This document shows, one piece after another, positions 32,430 to 44,457 of a stretch of 64,000 nucleotides of DNA. A program made the position numbers and the translations under genes. Origin of the DNA: Apiotrichum sp. Y4204 (Eukaryota > Basidiomycota > Tremellomycetes > Trichosporonales > Trichosporonaceae). Every line of letters starts with the position of its first letter. Within the stretch, counting starts at the first letter, position 1. The notes under the pieces were generated by a model. The model was not told the origin of the DNA. It saw only the letters and a list, made by a program, of their open reading frames with translations, and searched no databases. The DNA lies in contig JAMYHL010000102.1 in the NCBI GenBank assembly GCA_025531455.1, forward strand, positions 48,419 to 112,418. Direction: 5' to 3'.

Positions 32430-35400
32430 ATGGCAGCGACTTGGTCTTACGAAACAACAGTCGAATTTCATGTCGCCGCAGGCGTCGTCCGGCAGGCCCT
32501 GGCGTCTGTCCCCCCGGCGCCGTCGAGAAAGCAACCTTCCACTGGGGGTGTCGACATTGTGCGTAGAACTGGCGTGACTCAGGAGTAGACGTTCGTGCAT
32601 CACCAGTGACGAGCGTCCTCCCTTTTCCAACAGGGCGAAACCTGACTGAGCCTGATTGTGGCGACGGAGCCCTTGCCCCTCAATCTCCACCCCCACAGAG
32701 AACTGACACAACAGCCACAGCCACTGAGCGGTAAACTTCGGTCATCCCAATTCCCTCCGCCGGACTCTCCTCCAGGGTCGCCCCGGTTGCAAGTTGGGTC
32801 CCCAGACAGTGGCATTCCGCGACGGGGGAACTCGACACCACCACGGGTCCGTACTCGGCCGCCAATCCAGAGCAGCGCCTCGTTCACCCTGGGGTCTCCT
32901 CAACACACTGCGCACACTGCCCGGAGTCGTACGTCTATGCGACAGCCAGATAGGGGCATCCAGGGTGGACTTTGTGCTAATATTGGAGCAGATTCGGACG
33001 CTGGAGGACGTGGCCAGTCCACATGGAGGGCACCGAACGCACTCACGGGGCCGGAACGCGGCCTCGCGACGAAATGGCTGTCTGGGCGAGTGACGATAAC
33101 GCTCATCGGCAAAGGCGGAAAGGACGGCGGCGAGTTGCGCGTGTTCCGTGTGTCAAATGCTCCTAATAAGACGGTGGTGAGTGTGTGGGCTCTAAAACGA
33201 AGAACACAATGACTCTCGTTCGCTTCGGAGAAAGACACAGCGACTGATCTGCAGCAACAGCGGTTATGCTTTTCGCACGCCATACCTCCGGTTGACAGCG
33301 AGCAGGGATGGGGTATCTTGGATGTGCAAATGGTGCACCCATCTATCTCAACCCGTAAACATGGTCTGTCTATAAGACTCATGGTTCCACGACCTGTTGA
33401 GGAGCTGCCAAGCGCTCCGCCACCGGTGCCTGCAATCCCGCGAGAGCTTTCGCGACCATGGCATGAGAAGGCTGCCGCGGCACTTGCGTCTTCCCCGCCA
33501 GCCAACTTTCTCAGCTCGTCCCACATTCTTCCGCACCGCAAACGCCAACCGAGTGAGACCAAGTTTTCTTTCAGTGTTCTCCCTCGGAGCCGAACGCGAA
33601 GCAAGACTGTATCTATGCCTTCAGTCGAGCCCGTGCTACCATCACCGATAGCTGAGACTCCGGGCTCGAATGAGCAGAAGTTACATACCGGGTCTGACGT
33701 CTCGTCAACTGCGGAATCGGAGCCTGCAGAATACGAGGCACTACTGTATTTGTCGTTCAGGTCTCAGCGGGACCGCGACGAATGGTTCACCATCTTCCGG
33801 TCTCTTGGCAAACTGCCATTGGAGAACGGCCGCCAAGCGCGTCCCCACCGTCGCCTTCGTGTCGGTGTCCTTGATCTTGCCGAAGTGAGCCCGACAAACC
33901 TCCAACCTTGGACACGGCGATACGGCGACGGGTCCAGCACCCAGCCAGACAATATCTCAGCAGGCAGCGTCTCCACGGAGGGTTTGCGTAGCTCGGCCAA
34001 AGTTCCATTATCTCCCAAGGTGAAAAGCGAGAGTGAAGACGCTAGGCGCTCGCCGGCTCGTCCTGGCTGGTCCTGGAAAGAGCGCATGCGGGTGGAATTG
34101 TGAGTGCAACTGTCTGTGATTCGTGGTTGAACTTCTGCGCTAACCACAGAATGCTTGACAATACACTTGTCGCGCGCACAGCCTGGACAAAAGCACAGGA
34201 GCAGGGAGGCACGCCTTTTTGGGGAGAAAGCTTCCAGCTTATTGACATCCGACCGTTCTCAACATGTACGCTTCATCTCCTCAAGCACAGAAATGAAAAG
34301 GCGCCAATTTTGTTTGGAAAGGTTGACCTGCCCCTCGTATCGACCTTCGCGAAGACCGAGGACGAGCGGTACCCTGTTCGGTCAATCAGCGGCGCAGTGA
34401 TTGGAGAGATTCGCCTTGCCGTGCATTATCAAGAAGTTGACGTTATACCCATGACCGAGTATGACCGTCTGGTAAGCCCATCATACCGACAAAGCGCTCA
34501 TTCTTTTACAGCCGCTGTTCAAGGCCGAGCTGGGCTCGAAGTTCTTGTATGTTATGGGTGGACGCGGTGTGCTCGAGGGCACGACCGAGCAGCTCTGCCG
34601 AATCGCCTTGTGCGAGGGCAAACTGATGCAACGCACCCAAGACATGGCGACCATCGAGGCGTCCTCAGGTGAGTATGATTCTGCCAAGAATACTTGCTAG
34701 GGCGACATGCTAAACCATCTTAGCTGGAAGCACGCTGTTCCGCAGCACCACCCCTCTGTCGAAGGCAATGGAGGTGGTGCTGCGCATGATGTGCTCCGAA
34801 TTCCTGGAAGCCTCGCTCGGGCCAACTATCCGCAAGGTCCTCAAGGAGGGCATCGAACCTCGCCTATTTTACCACTTTGAAGGCGGAGGTAAAAACGGGG
34901 CTATAAACTTCGCCGGTGTCGCCCCGATAATGCAGCTGATAGAAATGACTTGGGCGAACATGTACGGTGAGTACGGCGAGTGTTATATGAGGCCCTGACT
35001 GACTCCAGCCAACCGCCACCTGTTCCCAAAGTACGCCTCTTGAAGAGGATCCTACTAACCACAGCTTCATTCGACACTTGCTCGCGCATTTGTTCAAGAA
35101 GGTAAAGGAGTTCCACGATGACGGGAATGATCTCCTCCGGTACAAGGCAGTGTCGTCGTTTGTATTCGTGAGTGGCGCCGCCCAAGCTGCACTAACCTGC
35201 AGCTCCGCCTCATCGGACCAGCCCTCATGAGTCCACATCTTTTCAACCTCGCAGATTGTAAGTTGCTTCATCTCAAGATTTGAACAGGACTTGTCTAACG
35301 AGGTTCCCAGACTCAGAGTTCAACAAATCCGCAGGCCTTCTTCCCAGTGGCTATCAGCGAACCCTAACATTGGTGGCCAAGGTCTTGCATCAGCTCGCCT

Positions 35401-36588
35401 TCTTCTCCGACCGTGAAATGCTGCGTCATCAGGAGCTCTCCCTTTTCAAGTCGTTTATCACCAAGAACACCGAAGCCATGATAGACTACCTCATGTACCT
35501 GGTGGTGAGTAGCTACCGGTTTGAATCGTGAGTGATTTCTAACCCCAAAGACACCAAACGGACCATGGGAGAATGAGCCAGTGTCGGTCGAGATTCACGA
35601 GATGGTCGCGGAGCGCAAGGAGTTCCTCCCCGAGTTCCACGGAGAGTCAATACCACGACTCACTATTGCTGGTGCTATCGACCTCGGCGCAGACTGGGCT
35701 ATCTGCACCGAGACGTGGTACGAAAAGCGCGCCCATCCTGGATTCAAGCTCACTACGGCAATCTCGAGTGTCGAAGGAATCGAGCCTCTCATAGAGCAGT
35801 ACGACGCATTCCTGGACAATGTCCATGAACTGGCGTTCCCAGTCGAGACCGTGGAGCCGCCGCCATCGATAGTCGAGCGTACAATCACTCCGTGTCCTTC
35901 TCGACCCAGCCTCTTTAGCGTATCAACAGCAGACACGGCGCCGGGTTCAGACGACTCACATGGCGTCATTGTCCCCGTCCGTCGGTTATTCGGCTTTGTT
36001 CCCTCCAAGGCAGTGCCGGAGTCGGATACATCAGAGTCGTCCTCGAACCTGCCATCCTTGCTACCCGATGCCAACGATCCTGGAGATGAAGGGGACTCAC
36101 ACGTCGATGAGAGTGGCGGTGTGATCACTCCTGAGCCAGCAGAGCCTCTGGACCTACTGGATTCGAATGCTCTGTCAAATGTGGGACCCAGCACACGCAG
36201 CTATAGAAACATGGTGAATGACAGCCCTAGCGCTCCGAAGCGGTCACTTCCCGCCACACCGAGTGAGGAGGATGAAGTCAGCGACGCTGCTACTCCACGC
36301 CGGGACCCCGCACCCCGCGCCTTCCCAATGCCCCCAGTCGCCCCCATCCAGATCGTCCGCCGTTCCAGCCTCACGCCGTCTTTATCTCCCACCACACGCA
36401 TACATCCCTTCCACGCTCTCCGTTCAGCTCCACCTGACGCCGATATTCCCCCACCCGAACCGACGCCAAAGTCGACCCACAAGTCCACTCGCCGAAAACG
36501 TCGGCCCACTCTCCCACACCTATTCCTTGGTCTTGGCAAGTCCAATGACCCGCCGCCACCCCTTCCCCCTATGCCCCTCGACCGCTAG
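32430..36588 (+). CDS. C2-RasGAP protein (Bud2/SynGAP-like GTPase activator)
   Basis: Eleven exons: 32430-32558, 32715-33176, 33255-34099, 34150-34471, 34512-34668, 34724-34966, 35009-35030, 35065-35167, 35203-35257, 35311-35504, 35551-36588 (1189 aa). Residues 1-250 are disordered and Pro-rich. About 160-460 contains PH-like fragments (RVTITLIGKGG; ALLYLSFRSQRDRDEWFTIF). A C2 domain spans about 475-585. The RasGAP domain, about 590-850, includes the arginine-finger loop TLFRSTTPLS (Arg645) and the FLR motif (761-763), which is split by an intron. The C-terminal 300 residues are disordered with a PPPPLPPMP end. RasGAPs speed GTP hydrolysis on Ras or Rsr1-type GTPases; the layout resembles fungal Bud2, which acts in polarity, but Ras itself as target is possible. 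Exon 7 is only 22 nt and several introns are 34-42 nt. Exon 1 is the least certain part: a stop at 32643 forces either this splice or a later ATG (32937). Confidence 0.85.
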
Positions 36589-37113
36589 TTGCCACAAGCG
36601 TGGGCAATGACATAAGCTATGGTGGTGGCAACATTTCTCGGCCACGAGACCAGGCTGCGAACCGACTTTTCGGCTTGAATCCATGCCAACGCCTCTCTGG
36701 ATGTAAACGACCGGCCTCTTCCTTCCGGTTTCCAACCCATTCAACCCACATTTGTCAAGCACAAACACGACACTTGATGATTGACGAACCTTTGCCATCT
36801 ATCTGCATGACGCCACGAACTACCTTCCATCTCCCAACCCGACTCCAACTCGGATAATGCCCATTTGCACCGGCGACCTGGCCTTTGTAGTATCGTTCCC
36901 GTCCTTCTAGACCACTTACAGTATGAGTAACTTTTATCTTTGCCCTTCCCATCCCCCTTCCCATAGTATAGCCCTTGCCCCATTTTGGGCAGTTTAGCAG
37001 TCGCACCTCGGCCTTCGTGCTCCAAGGTACTGCACTCCACTTGCAACTTTTATTCGTTCTGTGAATGCCCGTGTTATACATACAATCGCTCTATAGTACT
37101 GATGACGCCACGT
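36589..37113. other. Convergent 3' flanks of RasGAP and RCL1
   Basis: Non-coding sequence between two facing stop codons. It should contain both 3' UTRs. No structure or gene was recognised. Confidence 0.5.
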
Positions 37114-38414
37114 TCACGCCATTGCCCTGTTGACGTTGCTGTAGCCGATGCCGACGCATGAGACAAGAACCTCGCCGGTGCCAGTGTGCTGTGGTGCGGA
37201 CTCGTCGCTGTCCTCGGCCTTTGGCGCCGGGGTGATCTTGAACTTGACTCCGAAGAATGTCATGATGTCGCGGAGGAACTGAATCCTGCGGATGTTAGCG
37301 ACGATTCTTTAAAACTTACACCCGATCATCACTCACGAATGCGCTGTCAAGTCACCAAAGAGACACTTTCCGACATCCTCCTTGCCGAGCACCATGAGCA
37401 GAAGTACAAGCCACTGGTGTTGGCTGTCGACGCATCCGCCATGCGAGATCTCCTCGAGGAGCAGCCGTGCCGCATGCGCCGCGACATCCTCGGGCGTCTG
37501 CATGATAGCGACGCCCTTGGCAGGCGGGACGGTCAGCGCCTCCGCCGAATGGAGGACGTCGGTCGTGCTCTGCGCGACGAGCGTGATCCCGTAGCCGGGC
37601 GACTTGCCCGCGTCGTCGCCCTTGTATACGTCCGTGTAGATGTGGATGTCGGGGATATAGCGATTGAGCACCGCGCGCGCGGCCTCGACCATGCGGTTCG
37701 CAAACTGCGGCGACACGCGTGTCGAGTATGAGATTCCTCTGATTTTGCGGATCCGCCCCACTTCAGTAAAGTTTAGAGTCTTGAGCTGCTTCACGACCGG
37801 ACACTTGAAGAGGACGCAGCCGCCGCCGAGCGGGGCGGCACCCCGCTTCTTGATCTGCAGCTCCATGTCGCCCACGCCGAACAGGTGCAGATGCGGGAGC
37901 GTGACTGTGCGCACGGCGTCGGCTGACAGGTCCTGCCCCTCGGCGCCTGTGACGCCGTACAACAGCACATCGAGCGGCTTCTTGCAGAACGGCGCAAGCG
38001 GGACAAGCACCTCGAGATAGTACCCCACCGACCGGCCTAGTGCGCATGTATGCTGGAACGAGCCACCGGGGAGCAGACCCGGATGGAAGATGAAGCCCGT
38101 ACCTGTGTGTCAGTGTGGCTGGAGCTGCGGAACAGTGGATAGTAGTTGCCCAGGAGGCAAGGCTGCAGCCATTACACACCAGTGACATTGATCTCGATCG
38201 TGCTTCCGTTCGTAATCTTCTCAATCAACCGGAGGAGGTTGACCTCGTAGTCGCGCAGACCGATGTGTACGTCGTCAGAGCGGATACCGTCGACGCGGAT
38301 CGAGCGGCCCGAGAGGATCGAGAGCACAAGGCGCTGGCGCAGGTACTTGTGCGTCGTGAAGCGGAGGAGGTCCGCCGTGACTGCTGGTTTGGAGGACGGT
38401 TTTCTCGGTGCCAT
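37114..38414 (-). CDS. RCL1: RCL1, RNA 3'-terminal phosphate cyclase-like ribosome-biogenesis factor
   Basis: Three exons: 38180-38414, 37337-38102, 37114-37285 (390 aa). Rcl1 belongs to the RNA cyclase fold but lacks cyclase activity. In yeast it acts in the small-subunit processome with Bms1 and is needed for 18S pre-rRNA cleavage at site A2, in the nucleolus (family knowledge). Visible hallmarks are LRQRLVLSILSGRSIRVDGI near the start, FHPGLLPGGSFQHTC, LPHLHLFGVGDMELQIKKRG and RGISYSTRVSPQFANRMVEA. The length matches the family. The introns are 77 and 51 nt (GTGTGT and GTGAGT donors), and joining them restores INVTGTGF and LTAHSIQFLRDIM. It is divergent from the RdRP gene across about 1.5 kb. 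Confidence 0.93.
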
Positions 38415-39922
38415 CTTGGCACAGCGGGGGGAGGGGGAGGGTAGGGAGAGAGGAGAGTTGGAGCTGAGTGCTGAACAGGTGAGCTCTGTGGTGCTTTCGA
38501 TGGTCTCAGTTCAGGATAGGCGCTTCCAGAATGGCGTCCACGGTCCGTACTAGCAGGGCCGTTATCGATCTGCTCGTTGCTGAAAACGAGCGCTGGAGTT
38601 ATGTGTGAGTATCGGAAAGAGATGAGCTAGGAGTCAAATCTTGACAACAATCTGGATCTCTTGCAACCATCGACTGCTGAACTTCTTGAAATTCCGTCAG
38701 AAGACAATATATCACGTGACTCTACCAGCGTACCGGCTCTTCCATGCCATTGACACGCGACACCGTTGGTGAAGGTTTCAGGCACCGGTTTCCGGGGCAC
38801 CAGAGGCGGCGGCCTCCACCTAAAAGTTGGACCTGGCAACCAGCTGCCGACTTGAGAGACAACCGAGAGAACACACTGCTGAAACGGAGAGCGGAATGAC
38901 GACAATAAGACAGGCTACTCTCTCCACCGACATCAACGAGTGTGGACTCGTAGAGTGTAGTCTTGCAGCTAGTTTCGAACAATAACGATACCCACTATAC
39001 CCCCTGCAGCGACGCTCATTCTCCATCGCGCTGAACTGCATCTCTTTGTTGTCTGTCCGTCACTCTCGACCATCCGCGAATCCCCCCGTCCGACTTGACT
39101 CCCGATCTCTGTATCGACGCGCCGATCTCCGCCATCGTGTATCCCGAATTACTTTCTTTCTTCTCCGCGTGGGTCGCGAGGATCACTCTGTCGCGGCTGT
39201 GGAGTGTGGGTTCTCAGCAGAACCATAGTTCTCACAGGATCACAGGTGAGCTTGGTTACACACTGAGTACCGCCCGCCGGGCCGCTGGATGTCTGTGCGT
39301 TTTCGACGGTGTTCCACTGGCGACTTGCGCGTACCTGCGGCTTTGGGGGAGTCTCTCTTGAGATTTTCGGATCTTCAATGCCCTGTGGACTAGATGACTG
39401 GACGGTGGACATTGGATCGAGTTGGTCGTGCTGCCCGTGCCGTGTGATTCCCACAGCTGAACAGGCTGCACCTGGTTCAGCGTCGACTTGCGCGCTGTGC
39501 AAGCCGTCGATGCCTTCCCTCTCCACCATTGTTCATCTTAAAGCGCGGCGCTGTTCTCCCTATCTTTGTGTCTCACCATACCTTTTTTTTCTCTTCTTCC
39601 TATCCCCCATTCCCTATTCCCATCGCCCCCTCCCTCGAGCCAGATCTTGCTAACGCCCAGTTTCCAGCCTTGTAGCGACCTCCGCTCTCAACCTATATCC
39701 AACCTCTTACCGCCGCTTCTAACCGTCCTGTGAAAGCTGTCATCTCATATATTATCGTTGAATCAGGTATCTCGGTGACTGTCGAGGACGAAAGAAGACA
39801 AACTTCTTTTAGCACAATCGTTCCAACAACGACGAACGACTTCCTCCTGGTTACAACAAGAATCAAGCTCGACATCTGACACTCAACCTTGACCGAGACA
39901 CCATTGTGTCGGATTAACAAAC
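38415..39922. other. Divergent promoter region of RCL1 and RdRP
   Basis: About 1.5 kb without a supported gene. The part nearest the RdRP ATG (about 39540-39720) is CT-rich with a T run, like other leaders in the window. Short open frames on both strands are not convincing. Confidence 0.5.
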
Positions 39923-42900
39923 ATGTCAGCGTACTCCGCAACCTCTTCTATCACCAGTGATTTCGGCAATCTTCGTCTTGGCTACAACCATCATGGCTCT
40001 GGGTCCTCGAACGGCTCGGCCGGCCGAAGAAATCGTCCCCCTCCTCCCCATATAGCGCAGCCGGGTCAGGTTCAGCATCCTAGGTCGCGCCACGTTCCCG
40101 GAGCTGGGTTTCCTCTTCCCAGTCCGTCCACATATGCGTCGACTGCGCGCGGCGCAAGGCAGATCCGTTCACCCAGGGCGAAGGACATTGAGCAGTGGCA
40201 GTTCTGGCCACACGCCATGGGAATGGGATCTGCGACTGGCAAGGACTTTACACAGGTATGGGATGTGGCGTTGACTAACACGCTGACCATGACAAGATGT
40301 TTGGGTCGAACTGCAAGCAAGGTGAAGACCCCAATCATAATATGGGCTATGGCTATTCATTCCTCGCGTTCAACTTCAAGAAAGAGAGTCTCTTGATCAA
40401 GGCGGACTTTGACGTCTCCGGCCCACCGCTACCGCTGGCGTTCCGTCCCCTGGATGCCGAGCTTCCGTTTGCGGATATCTCAACGCATGGTATCCGTGCT
40501 ATCGAGGAATTGCGCAGGGATGGGCGCATCACCCTTACCGTGACAGTCACCTGTCGACGTCCACCGCGATTCTTCGCCACGTTCGAGAACACTCCCGGGC
40601 AACGTGCGGCACGGGTAGTGTATCGCCGTCGGGCAACTGCGATGGACTTTGTGACGTCGTCTGTGGTGAGCCAACGTGCTGTTTTCGGAGTCATAGTTTA
40701 CTGCTGACTGGTCCACAGAAGGAGATTCACGCCGGGGTTCTTCGTCCTGTCCCCGAAGAAGCGGTTGCTAACGTGAGCAAGCCCGAGCTGTCCTATCTGA
40801 CCACAAAGCCAACATTCTGGAACACTTACCGCTGGACGTTCAACTTCTCACCCAGCGAGCTGGACCTGTTCCGCAAGTGTGCCAACAAGCTGCGAATGCT
40901 CTCCGTGGACAACCCCGACATGGACCTCATGTCTGAATCCAACCGCCGTCTGGCGATGCGCCGACAGTCAGCCTGGAACTTTCCGGATCTGACCGGTTTG
41001 GACTTTGGCACACGAGCTCTTATTGAGGGTCTTGTTGGCAACGGTATTATTCTTCCAGGAGATACAAAGGAGCTCGTAACAGCGCTCAGGCAGCATGCTA
41101 AGGCGGCTGTCTTCCGACACCACCTTCTGGAGACCTTATTCACTGAAGAGCGTATTCGCAATATCAGCAACATGATCGAAGGTTAGGCGGATTTATCGAG
41201 AAAAAGCTGACCTTAGGTCGTGCAAGGTTCCTTCGTCGGACAGAAACAGTTCGGAATCTGGAACACCTGGTCCGTATCCGAACGGTGCAAGTTACTCCTA
41301 CCCGTGTCCTTGTTGGCCCTCCGCAGCATGAGACTAGTAACTCTGTCACTCGCCGGTACGCCGACAAGCTTGACGCCATCATTCGAGTACAGTTTGTGGA
41401 TGAGGGTGACCGCCTTCATGTGAGTAGCATGTGTTTGATCTCGTTCTGATTGCAGATCATGGACTACACAAAGAAGGGGGACGAACGGTGCCCAGAGGTT
41501 GGGCTGATGGCTCGTATCCGTCGTGCCCTGCAGCATGGAGTCATGATCGCAGGTCGCCGCTTCTATCCAGTCGCATCTTCCTCATCCCAGCAAAAGTATG
41601 TGAACTTCAAGCTTCAACTGACTCCAGGGAACACTCAATGTGGTTCGTCAATCATGAGGTAATCGATCGCATTGAACTCGCAAAGTGGATGGGCATGCCG
41701 TCTGAGAAGGTTGTCGCCAAGTATGCCGCACGCATGGGACTGGTAAGTTATTAGATGGAGTCTGTCTGACGCATAGCCATTTAGTGCCAGTCGTTCCGTG
41801 AACACCAAATTCAACATCACACGCTGGCCAGATATTGAGCGCCTCGGAGCGTGTTTCACTGATGGATGCTCGGTAGCGGGTTCTGCGGTACTTATGGAGG
41901 CAGCCAAGGTGCTTGGTCAGAAAGGCCTCAACCTCAAACCCTCAGCTGTGCAGTTCCGTCTTGGGTGGGTGACTGTGACCGCATCAGTTAACACCAGTGG
42001 CGCCAAGGGTGTTCTTGCGTGCTGGCCCGATCTTGTAGCCGAGAATGAGATTCGCCTTCGTCCATCTCAAGAAAAGTTCTCCAGCCCTCTCACCGACCTG
42101 AACGTCATTCGAGTGGGTTTCGGATGCTAGTTCTGTCTGACCTCTAGGTGGCACATTATCAAGTTGGCTTCCTCAACCGCCAGTTCATTATGATCATGTC
42201 AGCTTTGGGAGTACCTGATTCTCTTTTCATGGAGCTCTTTGAGAAAGAGGTCAAGGATATCAGGGGTCTCACTCAACGAGCAGAGCAGGGTACCACGACT
42301 GTGAAGGACTTCGCGTTCATGAACATTTACACATCTGTGAGTTACCCTAATCTTGGGCGAAACTCACGACAGTTCCAACTCGGCCAGTTAATCAAGAACG
42401 GCTACAATCAGAACCCCTTCATTCTTGACATGTGCCACTTGATCGAGTGTCGTGCGCTGCAAGACCTTAAGTGGCGTGCACGCATCCGTTTGCCAGACTC
42501 TGTGTATCTCATCGGTGAGCATTAGTGCTTGTAGTTGCTGATCTAAGGTATCAATGACGAGTCTGGGACTCTCAAAGAAGGAGAGTTGTTTTGCCAATAT
42601 CAGAAAGATGAGAATACCAAACCTGAGATCGTTACTGGCAGGGTCCTCATCTGTCGCGCACCGGCTTTGCACCCAGGAGATGTGCGCCACGCTGTGGCAG
42701 TGGACAACCCCCGTCTTCACCATTTGAAGAACTGCATCGTCTTCAGCACGCAAGGACCGCGTCCGCTACCTAATATGTGAGCGGAGTTGTCGATAACATT
42801 TGCTGACGACAGGCTGGGCGGTGGAGATCTTGATGGTGACGGTGAGTGTCAAGTGCGGGATACATCTAACGGAAGACTACACTCTCATCTGGGACCAGCG

Positions 42901-44178
42901 GTTCGTTCGTCCTCTGAAGGAGTACGAACCTATGGATTACACCGCGCCGAAGCCCGTGACGGTGGAGAAGGTCACCCAGAGAGATCTCAACGAGGTGGGT
43001 TCCGATAATGCGCTAAAGCTAACGACAGAACTTTGTGCAGTATATTCTTGTGAGTTGACAGGACAATTGACCCACTAATCACAGAACGACGTCCTGGGTC
43101 AGGTTGACAATGCTCATCTCGGTAACGCCGATTACACGTCGCCATTCAACCCAATCTGCATGAAGTTGTCCATCGTTCATAGCGTGAGTTCGAGTTGAGG
43201 GATACTGCTGACTTTAGGCTGCGTGAGTTTTTCCGGCTGGGAAAGTTACTAACGGGGCAAGTGTGGACTTTGCAAAGAGTAAGTAGCTGATGTTTCCTTT
43301 GACTCACGTTGCAGCTGGAGTCGCCGTGGACGTGGAGCGCGAGTGGCTGCCGCTCAAATGGCCTGACTTTATGGGCAAGGTAAGCCTGGTGCCAACGAAG
43401 TGTGCTGATCTATAGGATGAAGAAAAGACCTACCAAAGTGCCAAAATCCTGGGCCAGCTATTCCGCTATGTGAGGATTGTAACTCGTTGACTGCTGACAG
43501 CAGGTCGACACGCCACCAATGTTCGACCCAGTGAACATTTGTGAACAGGAATATCCATTTGACCCTCGCTTCTCAACTTATAACATTCGGCAGGACATTA
43601 TCGATGTTCTGACCCCCATCAAGATAGCTTTCGAGCAGGGCATGACTTACACTATGCGCCGGTACCGCGTGCGAGAGTGTGAGGTCGTCGCCGGTATCGC
43701 AGTCCAAACCAAGCAACGAAAGCGTTCGAGGGAGCTCTCGCACCTACATGTGGGTACAGTTTTCCCCGTTATAACCCATTCTAACCGACAGGAACCTCTT
43801 AAGGACGCATTCGAAGGACATGTGGCCAAAACTCGGGAGGCCGCTCTCGCTGCCGCCACTGACTTGGCCACCCGGGTCGGAATACGGTTCCGCAGCACCG
43901 TCCATGTGATCGCTGTCCACGCGTACGTGATGACCTACAAGCAGCAGTATGTGGAGGACTACGAGGCAAGCCTTCTTCTCTATGGGCCCTCCGCTATTGG
44001 ATTTGGCAACAACGGCGACACGGCCGAGCAGGACCTGCATCCCAGGTGAGTGGAGAGGTGGCACGGTTGCATGTGAATACCTCTTGCTTACTCCAACAGC
44101 CCCATGCTGAGCTTTGCGTGGGTGTGGGCGCTAGAATTGAACGACTTTGCCATGGCTGCGGCGCGTGGAAGCGTGTGA
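39923..44178 (+). CDS. RDP1: RNA-dependent RNA polymerase of the eukaryotic RNA-silencing family
   Basis: 22 exons (1157 aa): 39923-40255, 40297-40665, 40719-41181, 41217-41419, 41456-41595, 41628-41742, 41777-41964, 41998-42112, 42148-42336, 42373-42514, 42548-42776, 42813-42841, 42876-42994, 43029-43049, 43085-43183, 43218-43222, 43262-43278, 43315-43379, 43416-43469, 43504-43749, 43792-44045, 44100-44178. The catalytic loop GGGDLDGD (Asp834, 836, 838) is the DxDGD signature of cellular RdRPs, which copy single-stranded RNA into dsRNA for Dicer. Other family blocks are LPFSASRSV, GRVLICRAPALHPGD and CIVFSTQGPRPLPN. The N-terminal 110 residues are disordered. Introns are 32-54 nt. The catalytic loop sits on a 29-nt exon, and exon 16 is only 5 nt. 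Phase is kept at all 21 junctions. The acceptor before exon 20 is a CAGCAG tandem, so one Gln is optional. It should act in RNA interference or genome defence. Confidence 0.93.
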
Positions 44179-44457
44179 GAGGGGGACGTTGTCGTATTTG
44201 TAGAGATACTATCTATGTTGACTGTCATGTCATATCCATACTGTGTTATGAAGAGATTACGTCTACAAGGGCCCCGGGAAGCACAGCTGCAAGAAAGAAA
44301 ATAGAACCTACAAGATGCTTGATCATACTGCGGCCTCAGACAGGTCGGTGGATCCACAGTAATGAGAATGAGGTAGCCCATAGAGCCCAGGCAATAACAA
44401 CCCATACCCCATCATCGCGCACTATCCGGGAAAAAAAATGCATACATGGCCACCAAA

